From contig JABHYP010000087.1 of the NCBI GenBank assembly GCA_018656855.1, positions 1 through 5,414 on the forward strand: a stretch of DNA of 5,414 nt, in the 5' to 3' direction. This document shows, one piece after another, positions 1 through 5,414 of the stretch; position 1 is the first letter of the stretch, and each line of letters starts with the position of its first letter. Under the pieces are notes generated by a model, which searched no databases, was not told where the DNA came from, and saw nothing but the letters and a program-made list of their open reading frames with translations. This stretch comes from Candidatus Latescibacterota bacterium. Lineage in GTDB: Bacteria > Latescibacterota > Latescibacteria > Latescibacterales > Latescibacteraceae. Position numbers and translations under genes: made by a program.

Positions 1-135
1 TACATGTTTAACCGTCTTATGAAGCCGGATATACGGGAGCGGATCGAAGCACAGAAGAAAACGCTCGTACCCATAACACGCTGGTCCGGCGAAACAAAAC
101 CGCTCGCTGTACTTGAAACAATAATACCGGGATGA
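1..135 (+). CDS. C-terminal fragment of an unidentified protein
   Basis: Frame 1 is open from the left edge to a TGA at 133-135 and gives the last 44 residues of a protein whose start lies outside the window. The tail is charged and amphipathic in its first half (…KPDIRERIEAQKK), followed by a short segment around TRWSG and a hydrophobic end (LAVLETIIPG). It has no membrane segment and no motif I can tie to a family, so I give no function. Codon use and GC content match the following thioredoxin gene. The stop is only 23 bases before the thioredoxin start, so the two are probably co-transcribed. The main support for its being real is the uninterrupted frame at the edge together with this tight spacing. 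Forty-four codons alone would be weak evidence. Confidence 0.55.
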   Translation, partial: YMFNRLMKPDIRERIEAQKKTLVPITRWSGETKPLAVLETIIPG

Positions 136-147
136 ACCGTTACTGCC

Positions 148-152
148 GGGAG
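148..152 (+). promoter_or_regulatory. Shine-Dalgarno site of the thioredoxin gene
   Basis: GGGAG lies six bases before the TTG at 159. It decides the start. An in-frame TAA sits directly upstream at 156-158, and the next in-frame ATG (residue 17) would remove the first strand of the fold. Confidence 0.6.
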
Positions 153-158
153 CCTTAA

Positions 159-491
159 TTGGAAATTACAGATCTTACATTCGAGCACGAGGTTCTTAAG
201 TGCAATATGCCGGTCATGGTGGATTTCTGGGCGTCCTGGTGCCCGCCATGCAAGATGATGGAACCTATTGTGAAAAACCTGGCAGCAGAATACGAAGGAA
301 AAGTACGAATTCTGTATATGAATATTGATCGCAATCCCGGTACTGCTACTACTTATAACATCCTCGGAGTTCCCACGTTCATGATGTTTAAAAACGGTAA
401 AATTTTATGGCGCCTTACAGCAGCCCAGACAGAACAAAAATTGAGAAAACTACTTGACCAGGTGTTGGAAGAAAAAAACGGTGAAATATGA
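159..491 (+). CDS. Thioredoxin-fold protein with CPPC active site
   Basis: A 110-residue single-domain thioredoxin, the usual length for the family, with no signal peptide and so probably cytoplasmic. The active site is WCPPC (Cys28 and Cys31) in place of the classical WCGPC. The buried Asp22 of VDF and the cis-proline Pro72 in GVPTF are present, as is the following FKNG turn. Thioredoxins reduce disulfides in partner proteins through this cysteine pair. The second proline in the CxxC is expected to shift its redox potential. The Gly usually found after the last strand (the VGA region of E. coli thioredoxin) is missing: the stretch reads LTAAQT around residues 86-91, so this is a diverged member rather than a standard TrxA. 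The start is TTG, directly after an in-frame TAA, with GGGAG at good spacing. The stop overlaps the ATG of the sulfotransferase gene (ATGA), which implies translational coupling. The fold is certain; the partner is unknown. Confidence 0.93.
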   Translation: MEITDLTFEHEVLKCNMPVMVDFWASWCPPCKMMEPIVKNLAAEYEGKVRILYMNIDRNPGTATTYNILGVPTFMMFKNGKILWRLTAAQTEQKLRKLLDQVLEEKNGEI

Positions 492-1102
492 ACAACTGCA
501 AATCACTCGTAAATAAGTACGATATTATTACAATTGTATCCGGCCTCCCACGTTCCGGCACATCAATGATGATGAGGATGTTAGAGGCTGGAAATATGCC
601 TGTGCTCGTTGATAATCTCCGCAAACCTGACGACGATAATCCAAAAGGGTATTACGAATACGAGCCTGTAAAAAAAATCAAGGAAGATGCTTCATGGCTG
701 GAAAATGCCAGAGGCAAGGCTGTCAAGATGGTTTCTCTTCTGCTTTACCACCTACCCCCCGACAGATACTACAAGATTATCTTCATGCGTAGAAAGATGA
801 ATGAGATACTCGCTTCTCAGCGTGTTATGCTCGAACGGCTTGGACAAATTCAACCGGCAAACGAATCGGGTGTGAGTGATGAAGAGATGGCGCAAAAATT
901 TGAGGAGCATCTGAAAAAAATTAACTCATGGCTGTCAGGACAGGAAAACATAGATGTACTGTATGTTGATTATAGTACAATAATTATGAAGCCCCAGGAA
1001 CAGGCAGATAACATAGTCCGTTTTCTGGGGGTAAACCTCGATCCTGAAAAAATGATTAAAACCATTGATAAAAAGCTTTACAGGCAAAGAAGCAATATTT
1101 GA
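488..1102 (+). CDS. P-loop (PAPS-type) sulfotransferase
   Basis: A 204-residue soluble protein of the bacterial sulfotransferase family. These enzymes transfer sulfate from 3'-phosphoadenosine 5'-phosphosulfate to a hydroxyl or amine. The 5'-phosphosulfate loop is SGLPRSGTS at residues 18-26. The 3'-phosphate-binding part is the FMRRKMNEILASQR stretch at 99-112, with Arg101/Arg102 and Ser110 as likely ligands. Other landmarks are the acidic DNPKGYYEYE segment (50-59) and VDYSTI after the third strand. The protein ends in LYRQR, a natural end for this subfamily as I recall it, so I consider it complete although it is shorter than eukaryotic sulfotransferases. ATG 488 overlaps the thioredoxin stop, and no good Shine-Dalgarno sequence lies at normal distance (the nearest, GGAAG, ends 16 bases upstream), so coupling probably drives initiation. 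Its only cysteine is Cys4, so an internal disulfide switched by the thioredoxin is excluded. The acceptor is unknown; a cell-surface glycan is my inference from the neighbours. Confidence 0.88.
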   Translation: MNNCKSLVNKYDIITIVSGLPRSGTSMMMRMLEAGNMPVLVDNLRKPDDDNPKGYYEYEPVKKIKEDASWLENARGKAVKMVSLLLYHLPPDRYYKIIFMRRKMNEILASQRVMLERLGQIQPANESGVSDEEMAQKFEEHLKKINSWLSGQENIDVLYVDYSTIIMKPQEQADNIVRFLGVNLDPEKMIKTIDKKLYRQRSNI

Positions 1103-1144
1103 TTTTGATATCGAGAATAGCAGATTTATTGATTGGATTTTTTC

Positions 1145-1152
1145 AAAAGGAA
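1145..1152 (+). promoter_or_regulatory. Candidate ribosome binding site of the acyltransferase gene
   Basis: AAAAGGAA contains AAGGA, which ends ten bases before the TTG at 1162. The spacing is slightly long but usable, and no other purine-rich site lies nearer. Confidence 0.4.
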
Positions 1153-1161
1153 TTCTATTAA

Positions 1162-2277
1162 TTGATTTCTAATGGAAAGCGAATAGAATGGATTGATATA
1201 GTAAGGTTTATTGGCATTTCATGGATTGTTATCTATCATATTGGACTTTTTCCAAAAACCTTTAGCACCTATGCTTCCACTTTCCAGCTTCCTCTGTTCT
1301 GGTTTTTATCAGGTTACTGCATCTCTCAGAAGAAATCTCTGAAACACATTGTAAAAAATAATCTTAACAGACTGATTATTCCATACTTCTTTCTTGGTTT
1401 CGTAATTCTTTTTTACAAGATAGTAACATTCCCGGCTGTAAGTTATAACATCTCTTTTTTCAGGTTTATAAGAAATTATGTCTTTTTTCTGGCTATTATG
1501 AAACCCGGTTATGGGATCAATCCAATGTGGTTTTTGCCTTCATTGTTTGCTGTTTCTACTCTGTTTCAAATATCCCTGCTCTCTGATAAACATAAGGTTT
1601 CCCTAATATTTATACTTGTAACAATATTTTTTACCGTTGAACCATCACAAATAAAGTATTTATTGGAATCTTTTGAAGGAAATCCTGTAATAGAATATAT
1701 TATCGAAATAATTGTATTTTACTATCATTGTATAAGAGAGGGTTTTATTTTTTTTACAATCGGAAACATCTTAAAAAGAAATAAATTTTTCAAAAATAAA
1801 ATAACTATACAAAGTACCATTAAATTTCAATTATTAAAAATAGCATTATTTCTTGTAATAAATTATATTCTCATCTATTACTGGAACAACATTTTCAAAC
1901 TAACCTTTTTATTACATTTTCGCCGATATATTGTTGGATTAAGTGGAATAATGCTTTGGATTAGTATCGCGAAGCTTGTACCTGCAGGGAATATTTTCTT
2001 ATTCTTTGGTAGAAACACCCTTATTATTCTTTGTTTTCACTCCCCGGTTATTGAGTTTTTACGTATAGTAAATGTTTTTTTAATTAACCATATTAATTTT
2101 ATTAATTTATTCGTTCTGAAAAAAACAACTTTTATAAGTCAGGTTCAGAGTGGTCTATTAATGTTGATATTGACCATGCTAATAATGATACCCCTTATTC
2201 GTTATATATGTAAATATTTTCCCTGTTTCATAGGACATAAAAGCCTTTTATCCGTATCAAGAAATGTACTTTTATAA
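1162..2277 (+). CDS. Membrane O-acyltransferase, acyltransferase-3 family
   Basis: A 371-residue multi-pass inner-membrane protein resembling the acyltransferase-3 group that includes NolL-like fucose acetylases and O-antigen/exopolysaccharide acetylases. It should move an acyl group, usually acetyl, onto a sugar hydroxyl. The N-terminus RIEWIDIVR leads into the family's R-x10-H motif (Arg15, His26) in the first membrane helix. Further family landmarks are LFWFLSGY (45-52), NRLIIPY (69-75), MWFLPSLF (122-129) and FGRNTLIILCFH (282-293). About ten hydrophobic helices fill the chain, and the length is normal. The start must be TTG 1162: an in-frame TAA directly precedes it, and no later ATG, GTG or TTG would keep Arg15 and His26. 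The gene is far more AT-rich than its upstream neighbours (10 G/C in 60 bases at 1801-1860, against 29 in 60 at 241-300), which suggests separate acquisition. It follows the sulfotransferase gene by 59 bases. The acceptor sugar and acyl group cannot be read from the sequence. Confidence 0.88.
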   Translation: MISNGKRIEWIDIVRFIGISWIVIYHIGLFPKTFSTYASTFQLPLFWFLSGYCISQKKSLKHIVKNNLNRLIIPYFFLGFVILFYKIVTFPAVSYNISFFRFIRNYVFFLAIMKPGYGINPMWFLPSLFAVSTLFQISLLSDKHKVSLIFILVTIFFTVEPSQIKYLLESFEGNPVIEYIIEIIVFYYHCIREGFIFFTIGNILKRNKFFKNKITIQSTIKFQLLKIALFLVINYILIYYWNNIFKLTFLLHFRRYIVGLSGIMLWISIAKLVPAGNIFLFFGRNTLIILCFHSPVIEFLRIVNVFLINHINFINLFVLKKTTFISQVQSGLLMLILTMLIMIPLIRYICKYFPCFIGHKSLLSVSRNVLL

Positions 2278-2372
2278 TGTATGTAAAGACAAAGGATATA
2301 TTAAAAATGATATGGAAACAAACTGCGAAAGATAGTTGGAGTCACTGGATTATCCAGAATTTAATTGATTAG
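2277..2372 (+). CDS. Possible 31-codon ORF or gene remnant overlapping the acyltransferase stop
   Basis: An ATG at 2277 shares one base with the acyltransferase stop (TAATG) and opens 31 codons to a TAG at 2370-2372. The peptide begins MYVKTKDILKMIWK and is rich in Lys, Ile and Trp, with no membrane segment and no recognised motif. After the TAG the same frame stays open for another 15 codons. There is no Shine-Dalgarno sequence of its own, so it could be made only by coupling. It could be a coupled small protein, the remnant of a disrupted gene, or chance in AT-rich DNA. Chance is the most likely. Confidence 0.15.
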   Translation: MYVKTKDILKMIWKQTAKDSWSHWIIQNLID

Positions 2373-2490
2373 CAAATTAGTACGATTCACCATGATCCTA
2401 TAAATACTCAAAAACTATAAATTAAAGTTCAAACTTTTAGAATTTTTATAAAATTTATGAATAATCCGGTTGTGAAAAACTTACGAAACT
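2278..2490. other. AT-rich convergent intergenic region
   Basis: The 213 bases between the ends of two converging genes are strongly AT-rich and hold no gene I recognise beyond the doubtful 31-codon frame. Structures seen are a palindrome CTGGATTATCCAG at 2345-2357 (five-base stem, three-base loop, no U tract after it), a hairpin AAAGT/ACTTT at 2424-2437 followed by T-rich DNA, and an all-AT inverted repeat AATTTT/AAAATT at 2441-2455. Transcription from both sides must end here or run antisense, but none of these is a convincing GC-rich intrinsic terminator. Confidence 0.6.
2424..2447 (+). terminator. Weak candidate terminator hairpin
   Basis: AAAGT (2424-2428) pairs with ACTTT (2433-2437) around a four-base loop, and T-rich sequence follows (TTTT ending at 2438 and TTTTT at 2443-2447). 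The stem is short and nearly all A/T, so it would be unstable. It is listed only as the best candidate for ending the acyltransferase transcript. Confidence 0.2.
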
Positions 2491-4437
2491 TTATTTTGTA
2501 TTCCTGTTGTTAACCACATCCCATGCCGGGGAGTGAATTTGCCTGCATTCGCACTCTTTATTTCTTCCGCTTTCATGAAGTGAAATACTGAATAAAACAG
2601 TGCCATCGTCTTTGTAAATCATATCTATTTTCACCCATTCCGGTTGCGCTTCTGTAAAGAGAGACTGAAGAATATTATTATGCGTATTCTTCTGAATTAA
2701 CAGGTACTTAAATCCTCTTTTATATAAATACTCCCATTTGTCTTCCTGTGTCTGTAAAGTCCGATAATATATCTGTTCATCCGAACTGCTTATACATTGC
2801 AGTAAATCAGGCCGCAGAAAATATGTAAAATAGCCGCCAAAAAATATACGGTCACCCATCGAAGCTGTATCGTTAAGGAATAATAAAGGCGTACAATAAG
2901 GGCTTGCCAGAGCGCATTGACGATCTTTTGCTGAATCAAACAACCTCGTTAAAGGAAAAAACCTTATCATTACCGGCACGAGAGAGAAAAACAAACTGAA
3001 TACAACAATAAATTTCAAGATTTTATATTTTTCAACTGATATGAATAAATTCTCAGCGCTGAGGGCTGCCAGAGGAATAAAGAGAAGGAGTGTCGCCAGA
3101 AACAATCGTGGATAAAGGTATGTTGGACGCACTAACACCCAGGTCAGTACACTTATACAGGCAATAATTGATATTTGAAACAAAGTGCTCTTCAGCAAGT
3201 TGTCTTTCCGCTTCAGGAAAATGGATAACGGGAGAAAAGCAAGTATAAGAGCGGACATACTTCCTCCCTGGGCTCCATGACGGCCATGCACAAGCTGGAG
3301 TGGGTAGGTTAGGAGTAAGTAATTTCTGATGTCTGGAGAAAATTTGACAGTTTCTTTTAACATACCTCCGGTTGATTTCAACATCCATAACGGTGCAAAC
3401 GGTTCCCTGAAAAGTATATAATTTTTTATGAAATGAGGGGATATTGCAATAAATGCTGATAAACCAATGATTAATAAAACGAAGTTTATTCTCATCAACC
3501 TGTCTTTCAGGGATTCATTCTCATCTACATCACGAAATAAGTGATTCCAGACAATGATCAGAAAAATCCCGACAGGAATAACAATTAAATATGAAAGTTT
3601 TGAAATAATTGAAAATCCGGCAAATAAACCCGCCAGAATATACACTGAGGCTGGTGATTTTCGTGTGCCTTTCAATGCCCAATAGTAGGATGAAAGCCCG
3701 AATGCACAGGCAAATATAATTATATTTCCATCTGTTATATAACTTGTAAATGTTACCGATGTAAACAGGAGTATAAGAGCTATACTGTAACCCCGGAAAG
3801 AAACTCCCGATTCTGCACAGAGTGCCAGCAATATGGCAGCAAGCGCCATGCTTGTTATCCATACGAATAACTTTGCGGCATTAGGGCTGGCAATTGACAT
3901 CAGCGCCGCAAAATGCATTTCTCCTGAAAATCCTATTTGACTGAATGAATGAAAATTTGGTTGAGGCGCCAACCTTTCAGAACTCGCCATAATTTTTGGT
4001 AAAACCATATAAAAACCCTCGGGATCCCCGGCCGGAGGTACAACAAAAGACTTCAGTCCGAATAATAGGATTACAGCAGTAACAGAAAGAAATATAAGTT
4101 TCCAGAGGAGAGATAAGCTTAGCACGTGTAATATAGAATTTCTGAGATATATTGTAAGTTGATTAAAAAGGGATTTGCAGAAGACAACTCCAGCAACGGT
4201 AATTAATATTAGTAAGCCCCAGATTAAGGAAGTTTTAAAAAGAGCCCCCAAGCCAAGTAACAACCATATTTGAGCCAGCACACCCTGACCTAATAAGAAT
4301 CCTGAAGCTATTACCGTATATAACGGATAATGCTCTTCAAGATTTTTTTCGGGAGATAATACTTTTAAAAAGATCAATCCGAATAAAAGGCATGCAGTTG
4401 AATAAAACAATGTGTAAAACAGGGATATGAAAACCAC
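2491..4437 (-). CDS. GT-C membrane glycosyltransferase, ArnT/PMT-like (GT39-type)
   Basis: A 648-residue polytopic inner-membrane protein with the layout of GT-C glycosyltransferases: many hydrophobic helices over residues 1-500, then a soluble, probably periplasmic domain at about 500-648. Such enzymes use polyprenyl-phosphate sugars and act on the outer face of the membrane. The first large outer loop, after the helix near 113-130, carries GDPEGFY (137-143), with Asp138 and Glu140 placed like the acidic catalytic/metal residues of the group. A second acidic site, TDGN (235-238), follows a later helix. The length is in the upper normal range for ArnT-like enzymes. The start is GTG 4437, with GAGAGG four bases upstream and a natural hydrophobic N-terminus. 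One base separates it from the stop of the small gene upstream, so the pair is probably translationally coupled. The sugar and acceptor are unknown. With a sulfotransferase and acyltransferase nearby, a surface glycan or lipid is a reasonable inference. GT-C class confidence is high; the exact family is less sure. Confidence 0.8.
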   Translation of the reverse strand: MVFISLFYTLFYSTACLLFGLIFLKVLSPEKNLEEHYPLYTVIASGFLLGQGVLAQIWLLLGLGALFKTSLIWGLLILITVAGVVFCKSLFNQLTIYLRNSILHVLSLSLLWKLIFLSVTAVILLFGLKSFVVPPAGDPEGFYMVLPKIMASSERLAPQPNFHSFSQIGFSGEMHFAALMSIASPNAAKLFVWITSMALAAILLALCAESGVSFRGYSIALILLFTSVTFTSYITDGNIIIFACAFGLSSYYWALKGTRKSPASVYILAGLFAGFSIISKLSYLIVIPVGIFLIIVWNHLFRDVDENESLKDRLMRINFVLLIIGLSAFIAISPHFIKNYILFREPFAPLWMLKSTGGMLKETVKFSPDIRNYLLLTYPLQLVHGRHGAQGGSMSALILAFLPLSIFLKRKDNLLKSTLFQISIIACISVLTWVLVRPTYLYPRLFLATLLLFIPLAALSAENLFISVEKYKILKFIVVFSLFFSLVPVMIRFFPLTRLFDSAKDRQCALASPYCTPLLFLNDTASMGDRIFFGGYFTYFLRPDLLQCISSSDEQIYYRTLQTQEDKWEYLYKRGFKYLLIQKNTHNNILQSLFTEAQPEWVKIDMIYKDDGTVLFSISLHESGRNKECECRQIHSPAWDVVNNRNTK

Positions 4438-4438
4438 T

Positions 4439-4690
4439 TTACCTCTCTTTTTCTTCCTCTTCCCAGATACGGGGACAATAGAAATAAGGCCAGATCATAT
4501 TTCGATATGGCAAAACAATAGTTCGCACAAAAACCACAAAACAGGTCGCCGCAGAATCTGCCTGAATTTTTACCACGGAAGGATACAAAAAAAGAAAATC
4601 AAGAGCAAAAGACGTATATATATTAATCAAAATCCAAAGTATTAGAATCAGCTCAATTATAAAAGTTTTTTTCAAGAATCTGGCTGCCAT
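4439..4690 (-). CDS. Small hydrophobic membrane protein, unknown function
   Basis: An 83-residue protein that I do not recognise. A basic start (MAARFLKK) precedes a strongly hydrophobic stretch at about residues 9-36, rich in Ile, Leu, Phe and Tyr. A second, shorter hydrophobic segment lies near 47-62, then an aromatic part with Trp, Tyr, Pro and Cys, and an acidic/basic end EEEEKER. One or two membrane helices are likely. I chose ATG 4690 because GAGAG lies five bases upstream; a GTG at 4702 would add four residues but lacks a well-placed ribosome site. The stop is one base before the GT-C start, and the tail encodes that gene's Shine-Dalgarno sequence, so this frame may act as a coupling leader, an accessory subunit, or both. 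The Glu-rich tail may owe its composition to the ribosome site. Support comes from frame, start signal and spacing, not from homology. Confidence 0.5.
   Translation of the reverse strand: MAARFLKKTFIIELILILWILINIYTSFALDFLFLYPSVVKIQADSAATCFVVFVRTIVLPYRNMIWPYFYCPRIWEEEEKER
4442..4447 (-). promoter_or_regulatory. Shine-Dalgarno site of the GT-C gene
   Basis: On the minus strand, GAGAGG stands four bases before GTG 4437. It lies inside the last codons of the upstream small gene, where the same purine run is read as a string of Glu, Lys and Arg. Confidence 0.6.
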
Positions 4691-4812
4691 GAATACTCTC
4701 ACATATTTATCGAAGTCCTGATAATAAGCCTGTCCTTATGATATAAGATGGCTTTTACATCTTCAGTTTTACTCTAACGTTTACAAAATCGAGCCTGGAT
4801 ATATAAACATTT
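4691..4812 (-). other. Intergenic gap between dehydrogenase and small membrane gene
   Basis: The 122 bases between two genes on the minus strand are AT-rich. They contain a six-base inverted repeat AAGATG/CATCTT (4745-4750 and 4758-4763, loop of seven) with no U tract on the minus strand, and a TATTAT that could be a -10 box but has no matching -35 at 16-18 bases. No clear terminator or promoter is visible, so it is open whether the dehydrogenase and the glycosyltransferase share a transcript. Confidence 0.4.
4696..4700 (-). promoter_or_regulatory. Shine-Dalgarno site of the small membrane protein gene
   Basis: On the minus strand, GAGAG lies five bases before ATG 4690. This favours that start over the in-frame GTG at 4702. 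Confidence 0.45.
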
Positions 4813-5414
4813 TCAGGAGGACTGTAAAACGACTTTCAGATAATTCTGCGGCTCTTTTTCAATCATTTCAAAGGCTTCCTGCGTCTGATTGAGCGGCATT
4901 ACACTGGAAATGAGCGCTTCCGGGTGAAGCCCTCCCTTCGCAAGATGCTCAATAGCATCCTTGTACTCACCATGTGTAACACGGGAGGTGAGAAGTATGC
5001 CCTCCTTCCAGATAAGTTCCTTCATGACCAGGGAAATCTCTATGTCATCCAGGCTGAGAACACATACTTTCCCCGCACCGCGTATGCTTCGGATAGCTTC
5101 ACGGACAGGATGGACACGGTTTTTAATCTTATATGTCGCTCCCGTCTCTTCAAAAGCTATGTCAACACCCCTGCCTCCGGTATGCTCCATTATGGTGTCA
5201 ACAGGATTTTCTTCAATGGCGTTTATGGTAATAATATCCGGATAGACGTTCTTGGCCATATCAAGCCTTTTTTCAATGACATCTACAACAAATATGGTAT
5301 TATCTGTGATAGTACGTGCTGCCTGCATCATAGGCTGTCCGATTTTCCCTGCGCCGAAAAAGGCCAGTGTATCACCCTTTTGAACTCCTGCTCTCTTTGA
5401 CGCATGGAAACCGA
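4813..5414 (-). CDS. Medium-chain (zinc-type) alcohol dehydrogenase, C-terminal part
   Basis: The frame enters from the right edge and ends at TGA 4813, giving the last 199 residues. About 140-150 N-terminal residues, which would hold the catalytic zinc ligands, lie outside the window, so zinc dependence is inferred from the family. The visible part is the Rossmann domain and tail. AGVQKGDTLAFFGAGKIG (fragment residues 8-25) ends in the GxGxxG nucleotide-binding loop. VVD follows, with the Asp at fragment residue 44 closing the second strand, which favours NAD over NADP. GGRGVDIAFEETG and the ending around QEAFEMIEKEPQNYLKVVL are typical of the Tdh/sorbitol-dehydrogenase-like group (COG1063 type). 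Such enzymes oxidise a secondary alcohol of a polyol, sugar or amino acid, or run in reverse. The first visible internal ATG (5331) lies after the GxGxxG loop and is not the start. The substrate is unknown. A role in making a sugar or polyol precursor for the neighbouring surface-glycan genes is possible but rests on position alone. Confidence 0.9.
   Translation of the reverse strand, partial: GFHASKRAGVQKGDTLAFFGAGKIGQPMMQAARTITDNTIFVVDVIEKRLDMAKNVYPDIITINAIEENPVDTIMEHTGGRGVDIAFEETGATYKIKNRVHPVREAIRSIRGAGKVCVLSLDDIEISLVMKELIWKEGILLTSRVTHGEYKDAIEHLAKGGLHPEALISSVMPLNQTQEAFEMIEKEPQNYLKVVLQSS

Noticed and set aside
1105..1132. Possible promoter before the acyltransferase: TTGATA at 1105-1110 with TATTGA at 1127-1132.
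   Set aside because: The -35 is good but the -10 matches only about half of the consensus. In such AT-rich DNA this is expected by chance.
1056..1172. Open frame of about 38 codons bridging the sulfotransferase end and the acyltransferase start, ending …GILLIDF before TAA 1170.
   Set aside because: It is closed by stops at 1053 and 1032, has no good start codon or ribosome site, and overlaps two better genes. A frameshifted sulfotransferase tail is unlikely because the real frame already ends in the expected LYRQR.
2345..2357. Palindrome CTGGATTATCCAG considered as an intrinsic terminator or operator.
   Set aside because: The stem is only five bases, no T tract follows on either strand, and no second copy was seen in the window.
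3053..3862. Two further minus-strand open frames of about 110 codons inside the glycosyltransferase gene.
   Set aside because: They are out-of-frame shadows of a continuous 648-residue membrane protein and show no family motifs.
4427..4645. Plus-strand open frame of 72 codons opposite the small membrane protein gene.
   Set aside because: Low-complexity basic product with no ribosome site. The minus-strand frame has a start signal and coupling to the next gene.
4745..4763. AAGATG/CATCTT inverted repeat considered as terminator of the dehydrogenase gene.
   Set aside because: Six weak base pairs, and no run of T on the minus-strand side.
4924..5400. Long plus-strand open frame of 158 codons opposite the dehydrogenase.
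   Set aside because: The minus strand encodes a clear medium-chain dehydrogenase with GxGxxG and a conserved tail; the plus-strand product has no family features and is an antisense shadow.

Overview
The window is bacterial. Genes are tightly packed with coupled stop/start codons, TTG and GTG starts are used alongside ATG, and there are Shine-Dalgarno sequences, with no introns. Composition is mixed: sampled stretches are about 48% GC in the thioredoxin gene and 50% in the right-hand dehydrogenase gene, but only about 17% at 1801-1860. Nothing fixes the taxonomy. The sulfotransferase subtype and the style of the gene cluster would fit an environmental Gram-negative lineage such as Desulfobacterota, Nitrospirota or Planctomycetota, but that is only an impression.

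Left part (plus strand, 1-2277): the tail of an unidentified gene; a small thioredoxin-fold protein with a CPPC active site; a P-loop PAPS-type sulfotransferase whose ATG overlaps the thioredoxin stop (ATGA); then, after 59 bases, a very AT-rich gene for a multi-pass acyltransferase-3 family O-acyltransferase. All point the same way and could form one transcription unit. The acyltransferase differs in composition and may be a later insertion.

Middle (2278-2490): an AT-rich, convergent intergenic stretch with a 31-codon open frame starting on the acyltransferase stop, a short palindrome and weak hairpins. It holds no recognisable gene.

Right part (minus strand, 5414 down to 2491): the C-terminal 199 residues of a medium-chain (zinc-type) alcohol dehydrogenase entering from the right edge; a 122-base gap; a small hydrophobic protein of about 83 residues; and, one base after its stop, a 648-residue GT-C (ArnT/PMT-like) membrane glycosyltransferase.

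The sulfotransferase, the O-acyltransferase and the lipid-linked-sugar-dependent glycosyltransferase together read as part of a region that builds and decorates a surface glycan or lipid (glycosylation, sulfation, acylation). The dehydrogenase could provide or modify a precursor, but its link is positional only. I see no CRISPR array, RNA gene, insertion sequence or defence system. The most notable points are the coupled thioredoxin-sulfotransferase pair, the composition break around the acyltransferase, and the unrecognised small membrane protein coupled to the glycosyltransferase.
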